DNA from: Actinomycetota bacterium
GTDB lineage: Bacteria > Actinomycetota > Actinomycetes > Streptosporangiales > Streptosporangiaceae
DNA length: 13,761 nt
Direction: 5' to 3'
Assembly (NCBI GenBank): GCA_003242605.1
Contig: QGUZ01000121.1
Location: 1 to 13,761, forward strand
The notes under the pieces are model-generated. The model did not search any database. It was not told the origin of the DNA and saw only the letters and a list, made by a program, of their open reading frames with translations. The stretch's first letter is position 1; each line of letters opens with the position of its first letter. The translations under genes and the position numbers were made by a program. Of this stretch, positions 6,958 through 13,053 are shown piece after piece.

Positions 6958-7953
6958 TCACCGCCTTCCTGTGAACGGGATCACCAGCACCGTGACGTTG
7001 TCGCGCCCGCCCGCCTGGAGCGCCATGCCGACCAGGGTCCGGGCCGCGGCCAGGGGATCGGCGGCGGCGTCGGGCACGGCGTCGGCGAGCGCCAGGGGAT
7101 CGGGGTAGTAGTTCCAGAGGCCGTCGGAGCAGACCAGCACCACTCCGGGCCCGTCGGGGGCGAAGCTGCGCACGTGCGGGACGACCTCGCCCGCGTCCGC
7201 GCCGAGCCACGCGGTGAGCATGTGGCCCGGCCCGGCGTCGTCGAGGGTGAGCAGCGCGCTGCCCGGGCCGGAGAGCCAGTAGGCCCGGCTGTCGCCCACC
7301 CAGCCGATCGTGACGTGCGCGGGGTCCACCCCCGCCGAGACGGGAGTGCAGGCCGGCGCCGCGGACGGCGCGTCCGCCAGGCCGGCCACCGCCCCGGCCG
7401 CCGCCGCGGTCGCCTGGTGCGTCGCGGCCACCGGGTCGAGCCCCGCCGCCAGCCGCTCGGCGAGCGCCCCCGCGGCGGTGTCGGCCGCGGTCTGCGACGC
7501 CTCGTCGGGGCGCGGCGAGGTGGACACGCCGTCGCACACCACCCCGATGATCGCGTTCTCCGCGCCGTCCGGCGCGGCGGCGGGGGGCATCGGCGGGTGG
7601 CCCGCAGGGGGCAGGGCGTCGCCCGCCGCCCAGCCGGCCACCGGGGCCGGGACCGCGCGCGGCCCGGCGGGGACCGCGGCGCAGGTGAGCGCCATCGCGT
7701 CCTCGTTGCGGCTGTGCCGCAGGCCGCGGTCGCTCACCCCGGCCACCCGGACCGCCCCGGCGGTGAACTCGATCTCACTGTGGTCCCGCCCGGTGGGCTG
7801 CCGCACGCCGCACCGCCCGCAGTACCCGTCGGCGTCCACCGCGCCCGCGCCGCAGGCGGCGCACAGCGTCGCGCCGAGGGGCGTGCCGCACTCCTCGCAG
7901 AACCTCTCGCCGGGCAGCCCCTCCAGCGAGCACACCGGACAGATCGCCGCCAT
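6958..7953 (-). CDS. PP2C-type protein serine/threonine phosphatase with double zinc ribbon
   Basis: A 331-residue cytoplasmic metal-dependent phosphatase, the likely partner that removes PknG-dependent phosphates. Residues 1-50 carry two zinc ribbons (Cys5/8 with 19/22, and 31/34 with 45/48). PP2C motifs follow: D-R-G-L-R-H-S-R-N-E-D (75-85), V-V-C-D-G-V-S-T-S (138-146, with V-S-T in place of the usual glycines), G-D-S-R-A-Y (220-225), C-S-D-G-L-W (275-280) and G-R-D-N-V-T (316-321). Asp75, Asp141, Asp277 and Asp318 fit the metal ligands. A Pro/Ala-rich loop fills about 92-133. Between L-T-L-D-D (235-239) and A-W-L-G-A-D (248-253) the chain is about 25 residues shorter than I expect for bacterial relatives, so the flap is reduced. 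I chose the ATG at 7953 because it overlaps the pknG stop by one base (TGATG). The frame stays open upstream through pknG, but that is a shadow. Confidence 0.9.
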   Translation of the reverse strand: MAAICPVCSLEGLPGERFCEECGTPLGATLCAACGAGAVDADGYCGRCGVRQPTGRDHSEIEFTAGAVRVAGVSDRGLRHSRNEDAMALTCAAVPAGPRAVPAPVAGWAAGDALPPAGHPPMPPAAAPDGAENAIIGVVCDGVSTSPRPDEASQTAADTAAGALAERLAAGLDPVAATHQATAAAAGAVAGLADAPSAAPACTPVSAGVDPAHVTIGWVGDSRAYWLSGPGSALLTLDDAGPGHMLTAWLGADAGEVVPHVRSFAPDGPGVVLVCSDGLWNYYPDPLALADAVPDAAADPLAAARTLVGMALQAGGRDNVTVLVIPFTGRR

Positions 7954-10430
7954 CAGATCCACGTCCTCGGCCGTACCGCGTTCGCCTGGTCGATCAGCTC
8001 GTGCCGCTCGGCGACGTCGTGCGTGGCCCGCGCCAGCGCCCGGTAGGTCTGCTCGAGCTTGCGGCGGATGCCGACCTCGGTGAACGGCGCGCCGAGCAGC
8101 GTGGCGCCGGCCGGCGGCGGCAGGCCCTGGCCGAGCCAGGCGAGCGCGGCCCGCAGCACCTCGGTGGCCATGCGGTTGAACCGGATCGCGTCGAGCCCGA
8201 TCTGCTCCAGCCGGTGCCCGGCGTGCAGCAGCGTGTCCACGCCGATCCGGGCCGGGTCCTGGCCGCGCACCGCGATCGCCACCGTGGCGAGCTGCGCCGC
8301 CACCCGGTGGGTGGAGGAGAGCGGCACCTGGTCGAGGACCACGGTGGCCCCGGCCGGGTCGCCGCCCGCCAGCCGGGTGCGGGCGAGCCCGAACGCCGCG
8401 CTCACGTACGAGGTATCGGTGCGCCACACCGTCTCGTACAGCCGCGCCGCCCCGGCGAAGTCCCCGGCCCGCTCGCGGGCGAACGCCAGCGCCAGCTTGG
8501 TCGCCTCCTCGCCGGGCATGCGGCCGTACAGGTCGTCGAAGATCCGCACCGCCTCGGCGGGGTCCCCGGCGGCGAGCGCGAGCACGCCGCGGTACCAGTA
8601 GGGCCGCCAGTCCCACGGCCGCTCCTGCGCCACCCGGGCGAGCGGCGCGTCCGCCTCCGCGGCGTTGCCCTGCTCGATCAGCACCCGGGCGAGCGCGAGG
8701 TCGGTCTCCGGCGACACCACCTGCGGCTGCCGCAGCGCGTTGACGAGGTCGGCGGGGCTGCGCGCGGTGAGCCCGGCGAGGAACGAGGCGGCCGGGTCGG
8801 CCGGGTCGACGAGCGGCACCGGCAGCGCGGACACGAACTCGGCCGGGGTGGGCGTGGCGAACACGCTGCCGGACTCCTCCGGGGCGAGCGCGGTCCCGGC
8901 CGCGGTGCGCTCCGGGCCGAACAGCCCGGACAGCGCCGGGTACGGCCGGCCGTCCTCGTCGGCCTTCACCTCGCGCAGCACGCCGCGGAGCTGGTCGGCC
9001 ATCTCGGTGGCGTCCTGGAACCGCAGCTCCGGGCGCGGGTGGGTGGCGCGCAGCAGGAACCGGTAGAACGAGTCGTACCGCTGCAGCACCGGGACCTGCT
9101 CGGGCGGGGGCAGCGGCGTCGCGGTGTTCCGGGTCGCCGGGCTGAACGGGAAGCTCAGCACGGCGAGCGTGCGCCCCACGGTGTAGAGGTCGGAGGCGAT
9201 CGACGGCCCGTCGGTGGAGACCTCCGGCGCCTGGTAGCCGATCGTGCCGTAGATCGCGCTGTCCTGGTCGTCGATGCGCCGCACCGCGCCGAGGTCGATC
9301 AGCTTGAGCTGCTCCTCGACCTGGATCACGTTCGCGGGCTTGAGGTCGCAGTAGAGCAGCCCGCGGTCGTGCAGGTAGGCGAACGCGCGGAGGATCTCCA
9401 GCACGTACGCGATGGCGTGGGTGAGCGGCAACGCCTCGGTGTTCCCGGACTCGCGCAGCCGCCGCCGCAGCATGTCCTGCAGCGACTCGCCGCCGACGTA
9501 CTCCATGACGATGTAGCCGACCAGCGACCTCGTCACGGGGTCGGGGTGCTGCACGAAGTTGATGATCTTGACGATGTTCGGGTGGTCGACGCCGATGAGG
9601 AACCGCCGCTCGGCCTCGGCCGCGGCGAGCGCCTCGGCGTCCATGGTGTCGAGCAGGCCCTTGAGCACCACCCAGCGGCCGTCGAGGTTGCGGTCCGCGG
9701 CGAGGTAGATCCAGCCGAGGCCGCCGTGCGCGAGGCAGCCCTTCACCTCGTACTGCCCGGCGACCAGCTCGCCCTCGCGCAGCTTCGGGGTGAACGAGAA
9801 CCGGGTGCCGCAGTGCGGGCAGAACCCCTCGGTGCGCCCGGGCCGGTCGCCCCGGGAGCGGCCGACCGGCTTGCCACATTCCGGGTTGTTGCAGAACCGC
9901 TTCTCCTCCGGCACCTGCGGGTTCCGCATCACCACCTGGGACGGGTCCCGGTACGGCACCGGCGGCACCTCGACCAGGCCCGCGCCGAGCATGCCGCGGC
10001 GCGACGACCGGGTGCTCGCGCTGGCCCGGCTCGCGCCGGTCGGGTGGGTGCCGGGCGCGGTCACCGGGGCCGAGGGGAACGGCGTCGAGCCGACCGGCGT
10101 GGACGGGGCCGACGGGAACATCGCGGCCCCGGGCGCCGACATCGGCGTGGACGGCGTCGGTGCCGACGGCGTGGGCGTCGACGGCATCGGAGCCGAGGGC
10201 GACGACGGCACCGGAGCCGAGGGCGGCGACGGCGGCGGGGGCGGGAACGGCGTCGCCGGGGCGGCGGGCCCGGACTGGAGCGACCCCGCGCCCGGCACGG
10301 ATGCGCCGCCGCCGAACGGGCCCTGGGACGGGTGGGACGGCCCGGTGGGCCGGGGCGGGGCCATGCCGCACGTGTCGCAGTAGCCGTCCTGCACCGTGCC
10401 GGTGCAGCCGGGGTAGGAGCACTGGGTCAT
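7953..10430 (-). CDS. pknG: PknG-type serine/threonine protein kinase with zinc ribbon, rubredoxin-like and TPR domains
   Basis: An 825-residue soluble kinase, somewhat longer than mycobacterial PknG (about 750). Order: an extra zinc ribbon (Cys4/9/18/21); a Pro/Ser/Thr linker with repeated S-A-P and S-T-P (about 60-127); the rubredoxin-like motif (Cys180/185 and Cys204/207); kinase domain about 222-490; TPR region about 560-825. Kinase landmarks are A-G-Q-Y-E-V-K-G, A-H-G-G-L-G-W-I-Y, Lys257 in V-V-L-K-G, Glu274, Y-C-D-L-K-P-A-N (Asp362, Asn367), I-D-L-G (Asp379) and Q-A-P-E. The text matches Mtb PknG closely, including Y-I-V-M-E-Y-V-G-G and the C-terminal A-N-A-V-R-P. As in other PknG, the HRD Arg is absent. 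It should phosphorylate FHA-type partners in response to GlnH/GlnX. I chose the ATG at 10430, which overlaps the upstream stop as ATGA. The frame runs open to 11489, but nothing kinase-like precedes this Met. Confidence 0.96.
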   Translation of the reverse strand: MTQCSYPGCTGTVQDGYCDTCGMAPPRPTGPSHPSQGPFGGGASVPGAGSLQSGPAAPATPFPPPPPSPPSAPVPSSPSAPMPSTPTPSAPTPSTPMSAPGAAMFPSAPSTPVGSTPFPSAPVTAPGTHPTGASRASASTRSSRRGMLGAGLVEVPPVPYRDPSQVVMRNPQVPEEKRFCNNPECGKPVGRSRGDRPGRTEGFCPHCGTRFSFTPKLREGELVAGQYEVKGCLAHGGLGWIYLAADRNLDGRWVVLKGLLDTMDAEALAAAEAERRFLIGVDHPNIVKIINFVQHPDPVTRSLVGYIVMEYVGGESLQDMLRRRLRESGNTEALPLTHAIAYVLEILRAFAYLHDRGLLYCDLKPANVIQVEEQLKLIDLGAVRRIDDQDSAIYGTIGYQAPEVSTDGPSIASDLYTVGRTLAVLSFPFSPATRNTATPLPPPEQVPVLQRYDSFYRFLLRATHPRPELRFQDATEMADQLRGVLREVKADEDGRPYPALSGLFGPERTAAGTALAPEESGSVFATPTPAEFVSALPVPLVDPADPAASFLAGLTARSPADLVNALRQPQVVSPETDLALARVLIEQGNAAEADAPLARVAQERPWDWRPYWYRGVLALAAGDPAEAVRIFDDLYGRMPGEEATKLALAFARERAGDFAGAARLYETVWRTDTSYVSAAFGLARTRLAGGDPAGATVVLDQVPLSSTHRVAAQLATVAIAVRGQDPARIGVDTLLHAGHRLEQIGLDAIRFNRMATEVLRAALAWLGQGLPPPAGATLLGAPFTEVGIRRKLEQTYRALARATHDVAERHELIDQANAVRPRTWI

Positions 10431-11665
10431 CGGTTCGCTCCGATCTCTCGTAGTGCCCGCTGGTAGCCCGAGACCGCGCGGGTCGCCTGGCGCAGGTCGC
10501 AGGGGGCCGTCCACAGCAGGTCGTGGGCGCGCCGGAAGAGCCGGAGCAGCTCGGGGTGCTCGGCGAGGCCCTGGCGCAGCGCCTTCGCCCGGAACGCCTC
10601 CAGCCGTCCGCGCAGCTCGTCCCGCCGTTCCAGCAGGGCGTTGATCGCCTTGGTCGCGTCCCGGGCCTGCCGCAGCGCGTCGCCCGCGGCGCGCTCCAGC
10701 TCGTCGGCGGCGCGGGCCGCCGCGAGCCAGTCGCCGGCGTCGCGCAGCGCGGTGACGGCGGCGAGCCGGTCCGCGAGCGCGGGGGCCTGGTCGGGCAGGT
10801 GCGGCAGCACCGGATCGGTGATCTTGCGGAGGACGGTGTCGCGCGCCACGCGGGCCTCCTGCTCGGCGGCGCGCACCGCGGCGACGCGGTCGGCGAGCTC
10901 GCCGGAGCGCGCCGCGAAGCCGTCCCGGATGCGCAGGGCGTGCTCGAGGTGCTCCCGCCGGGCGGTGAGCGCGGCGGTGAGCCGCTCCAGCGGCCCGGTG
11001 TCGACCGGGCCGCCGGCGCCGCCGGTGGCGAACGACAGCGGATCCCCGCGCACCCGGCCGCGCAGCGCGGCGAGCTCGCGGCCGAGCCGGTCCAGCTCGG
11101 CGTCGGCGCCGCCGAGCTCGGCGAGCAGCCGTTCGGCCGCGTTCCGGGCCGCCTCGGCCTCGTCGAGCCGCGGCAGCAGCGCGCTCCACGCGGCGTCCGC
11201 CGCGGCCACGGTCCGGGCGACCTCCTGGTAGGCCGCGTCCATGCGGGCGACGGCCTCGTCGAGGCTGATCCGTTCGCCGGTGATCCGCACCAGCGACCGC
11301 CGCTCCACCGGGACGTCCTCGGCCTTGAGCTCCACCGAGGCCCCGGCGAGCAACCCGGTCAGCTCGGCGAGCGTCTCCGGCCCGGGCCGGGCCGACGCGG
11401 CGCGCAGCCGTTCCGCCTCGGCGATGACGCGCCGGTAGGCGTCGAACGTCGCCCACAGCGTCGCGAGGCGCTCCCGGGCCTCGGCCCACCGGCGCTTCGT
11501 CTCCCCGTCGAGCTCGGCGCCCTCGAGCAGCCGGTGACCGTGGTGATTCTCCAGATCGAGCAGATCGTTGGCGATCCGGTCACGCTCGTCCCGCCGCCGG
11601 CTGAGCGCGTGCTCGATCCCCTCCAGGCTCATCGGCGGCCCGCTGTGACCAGGAGTGCCGGTCAA
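10427..11665 (-). CDS. Coiled-coil protein of unknown function, first gene of the pknG operon
   Basis: A 412-residue protein I do not recognise. It has no signal peptide, membrane helix or cysteine-rich motif. Almost the whole chain is Ala/Arg/Glu/Leu-rich with heptad-like stretches (about 13-95, 145-215, 225-290 and 310-375), broken by short Gly/Pro loops. This suggests a long helical bundle or coiled coil. Its stop overlaps the pknG start as ATGA, so the two are translationally coupled and the products probably interact, perhaps as a kinase adaptor. The start is uncertain. TTG at 11665 has a strong GGGGGAGG at 11677-11684 with a slightly long 11-base gap. The ATG at 11632 lies 11 codons in but has no good ribosome site. 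Confidence 0.78.
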   Translation of the reverse strand: MTGTPGHSGPPMSLEGIEHALSRRRDERDRIANDLLDLENHHGHRLLEGAELDGETKRRWAEARERLATLWATFDAYRRVIAEAERLRAASARPGPETLAELTGLLAGASVELKAEDVPVERRSLVRITGERISLDEAVARMDAAYQEVARTVAAADAAWSALLPRLDEAEAARNAAERLLAELGGADAELDRLGRELAALRGRVRGDPLSFATGGAGGPVDTGPLERLTAALTARREHLEHALRIRDGFAARSGELADRVAAVRAAEQEARVARDTVLRKITDPVLPHLPDQAPALADRLAAVTALRDAGDWLAAARAADELERAAGDALRQARDATKAINALLERRDELRGRLEAFRAKALRQGLAEHPELLRLFRRAHDLLWTAPCDLRQATRAVSGYQRALREIGANR

Positions 11666-11688
11666 CGCCTTTCGTGCCTCCCCCGTTG

Positions 11689-11717
11689 TGCAGGTAAAGC
11701 AAGCCCCCCCACCTGCA
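11689..11717. promoter_or_regulatory. Inverted repeat TGCAGGT-N15-ACCTGCA upstream of the pknG operon
   Basis: Two perfect seven-base arms at 11689-11695 and 11711-11717 flank a 15-base spacer. The arms lie 24-52 bases upstream of the TTG start of the first operon gene, just before its ribosome site. The position suits a repressor operator or a leader hairpin. The regulator is unknown. Confidence 0.45.
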
Positions 11718-11742
11718 GATGAAGTCTCCTTGTTTTCCCATT

Positions 11743-11752
11743 CTTTGCAAAG
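11743..11752. promoter_or_regulatory. Ten-base palindrome CTTTGCAAAG upstream of the pknG operon
   Basis: A perfect palindrome in the AT-richer pocket about 80 bases upstream of the first operon gene. Such a sequence is rare by chance in DNA this GC-rich. It may be an activator site or overlap a promoter -35 region (TTGCAA on the minus strand), but I see no matching -10. Confidence 0.4.
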
Positions 11753-12134
11753 GGGATTAGGAAGCGAGCGGCACGCCGCATCGTGTCCAAAAGGTGATCC
11801 CGCCCGGTGGAAAGTCCATGATCATCATCGTCAGCGATCCGCGTGGACGCCGCGGTGACCTCGCGTTTCCCCGGCTCGCGGGGCGCGCTGCGGCCGCCTG
11901 ATCGAGCGATTTCGTAGGCGCGCGGGCATTCCCCGGGGTGTCGCGACGTATGGAGGTTTCGCGCCTTCCGTCCCTATCAGCGCTGTTTACGGCGTGTTTC
12001 CGGAGCGCGTTCGCGATTGCCCGGTCCGGGATGCGGACGGTACGGCGAGGCGGCCGCGGGCGTGCCGCGCATAGATCGCCCCCGCCCGGGCAGGCGGGGC
12101 TCGGGCCGCATCGCGCCCCGCGAAAAGGCGCGAG

Positions 12135-12184
12135 ACACGCCCTGAGCGACACGCACTGCACACACGCACTGGACACACGCACTG
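12135..12184. repeat. Iteron-like direct repeats of ACACGCACTG
   Basis: Three perfect copies of ACACGCACTG lie at 12149-12158, 12162-12171 and 12175-12184, a 13-base period. A fourth copy with one mismatch (ACACGCCCTG) lies at 12135-12144, 14 bases earlier. The array ends 114 bases before the PfpI start. Even spacing slightly above one helical turn suggests cooperative protein binding, with the divergent genes on either side as candidate targets. Confidence 0.7.
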
Positions 12185-12298
12185 ACACCGCACGAGCCAC
12201 AGCGGGCGCCGCGCGCCGGCCGCGGCCGCGGCGGGCACCCCGCGGGCCCGCCGACCGGGGCCGCGGCGGCGTGCGGGACGCCCGGCGGAAGGGGAGAG

Positions 12299-12847
12299 AT
12301 GAGCCTCAACGGCAAGACGATCGCGTTCCTGGCCGCGCCCGAGGGCACCGAGCAGGTGGAGCTCACCGAGCCGTGGCGGGCGGTGCGGGACGCCGGCGGC
12401 ACGCCCAAGCTGATCTCCACGCGGCACGGGGAGATCACCGCGTTCCGGCACCTGGACAAGGGGGACACCTTCCCGGTCGACGGCGTGGTCGGCGAGGTGT
12501 CGGCGGCGGACTTCGACGGCCTGGTGCTGCCGGGCGGCGTCGCCAACCCCGACTACCTGCGCACCCGGCCCGAGGCCGTACGGTTCGTGCGCGAGTTCGT
12601 CGAGTCGGGCAAGCCGGTCGCGTCGATCTGCCACGCCGCCTGGACGCTCATCGAGGCCGACGTGGTGCGCGGCCGTACCGTCACGTCCTGGCCGAGCGTC
12701 AAGACCGACCTGCGCAACGCGGGCGCGAACTGGGTGGACGAGGAGGTCGTGGTCGACGAGAACGGCCCGGGCAAGCTCATCACCAGCCGCGGGCCGGACG
12801 ACCTGAAGGCGTTCTGCGAGGCGACGATCGAGGCCCTCGCCGCCTGA
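12299..12847 (+). CDS. DJ-1/PfpI-family protein (glutamine amidotransferase-like class I fold)
   Basis: A 182-residue cytoplasmic protein, the usual length for the single-domain PfpI/YhbO group. The nucleophile elbow A-S-I-C-H-A-A-W places Cys111 next to His112. The acidic partner is probably Glu18 in P-E-G-T-E-Q-V-E. L-V-L-P-G-G (75-80) and T-S-W-P-S-V-K-T-D (near 128-136) are typical of the family. Members are described as proteases, deglycases or stress chaperones, and sequence alone does not decide. The ATG at 12299 has GGGGAG a few bases upstream. It is transcribed away from the pknG operon, is followed by its own hairpin, and has no obvious pathway link to the neighbours. Confidence 0.9.
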   Translation: MSLNGKTIAFLAAPEGTEQVELTEPWRAVRDAGGTPKLISTRHGEITAFRHLDKGDTFPVDGVVGEVSAADFDGLVLPGGVANPDYLRTRPEAVRFVREFVESGKPVASICHAAWTLIEADVVRGRTVTSWPSVKTDLRNAGANWVDEEVVVDENGPGKLITSRGPDDLKAFCEATIEALAA

Positions 12848-12852
12848 GCGCA

Positions 12853-12910
12853 CCCGGCACGGCCCGGGCCGCCCGCCGCGGGACCGGCCCGGGCCGTCGC
12901 GTGCCCGGGG
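12853..12910 (+). terminator. Strong hairpin after the PfpI gene
   Basis: A perfect 12-base-pair stem pairs ACGGCCCGGGCC at 12859-12870 with its complement at 12886-12897 around a 15-base loop. An outer CCCGGCAC/GTGCC-CGGG segment extends it with a small bulge. It begins only a few bases after the PfpI stop and lacks a U-tract, as is common in actinobacteria. Confidence 0.75.
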
Positions 12911-13003
12911 CCACCGCCCGCCCGCGGGGCCGCCACGCGCGTATACATCCGCGAAGTGGCCGGATCCGGTCACGGCGACCCCTAACATCACCACCGATCG
13001 AAC

Positions 13004-13028
13004 TGAGATCACTTGCGTTGAGATCACT
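13004..13028 (+). repeat. Direct repeat TGAGATCACT upstream of the acetyltransferase
   Basis: Two perfect ten-base copies at 13004-13013 and 13019-13028 have a 15-base period. They end 25 bases before the preferred GTG start of the GNAT gene and sit in a locally less GC-rich stretch. They may be an operator. Possible -10-like hexamers further up are TATACA (12942) and TAACAT (12983), neither with a good -35. Confidence 0.45.
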
Positions 13029-13042
13029 CGCTATGGCGGCGT

Positions 13043-13047
13043 GGAGG
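13043..13047 (+). promoter_or_regulatory. Ribosome binding site that decides the GNAT start
   Basis: GGAGG lies six bases before a GTG at 13054. The in-frame ATG at 13033 has no comparable site and would put this GGAGG inside the coding sequence. I therefore prefer the GTG. Confidence 0.7.
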
Positions 13048-13053
13048 TTTCCC

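Larger units (their letters stand above)
11666..12298. promoter_or_regulatory. Divergent control region between pknG operon and PfpI gene
   Basis: About 630 bases with no convincing gene. The part next to the operon (11690-11760) is clearly less GC-rich than its surroundings and carries palindromes. The middle (11811-12010) is mixed. The part near the PfpI gene holds hairpins at 12080-12099 (CCCCGCC, six-base loop, GGCGGGG) and 12111-12133 (TCGCGCC, nine-base loop, GGCGCGA), three direct repeats, and a very GC-rich self-complementary leader (12200-12285). I could not place a promoter with confidence on either strand. A weak TTGCCC/TACGGC pair with 18-base spacing lies at 12017-12046 on the plus strand. 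Confidence 0.6.

Noticed and set aside
2860..8046. A 1728-codon open frame on the plus strand opposite glnX, FHA, VWA and PP2C
   Set aside because: Stop codons are rare in this GC-rich DNA. The translation is Arg/Gly/Val/His/Asp-rich with no domain, and the minus strand carries clear families throughout.
6958..10422. A single 1154-residue protein fusing PknG-region sequence to the PP2C
   Set aside because: Upstream of the Met at 7953 the frame is a shadow of pknG. The TGATG overlap and the zinc ribbon starting at that Met mark the real phosphatase start.
8001..10466. An 821-codon plus-strand frame opposite pknG
   Set aside because: It mirrors the highly conserved kinase gene and shows no motif or ribosome site of its own.
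10431..11489. N-terminal extension of PknG through the coiled-coil gene
   Set aside because: The extension is Arg/Gly/Ala low-complexity in the shadow frame. The zinc ribbon begins right after the Met at 10430, which overlaps the upstream stop.
11655..11858. A 67-codon plus-strand ORF over the operon control region
   Set aside because: It overlaps the palindromes and the start of the coiled-coil gene and has no family resemblance.
12135..12184. Plasmid replication origin iterons
   Set aside because: There is no replication protein gene or AT-rich melting region nearby, and the neighbours are ordinary chromosomal genes. A regulator binding array is more likely.
11757..12200. A 147-codon minus-strand ORF in the divergent region
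   Set aside because: It has mixed composition and no recognisable domain, it crosses the direct repeats and a hairpin, and I see no ribosome site.
11938..13032. Long plus-strand frame leading into the GNAT gene
   Set aside because: It overlaps the PfpI gene in another frame and is Arg/Gly-rich. GNAT homology begins only after about 13054.
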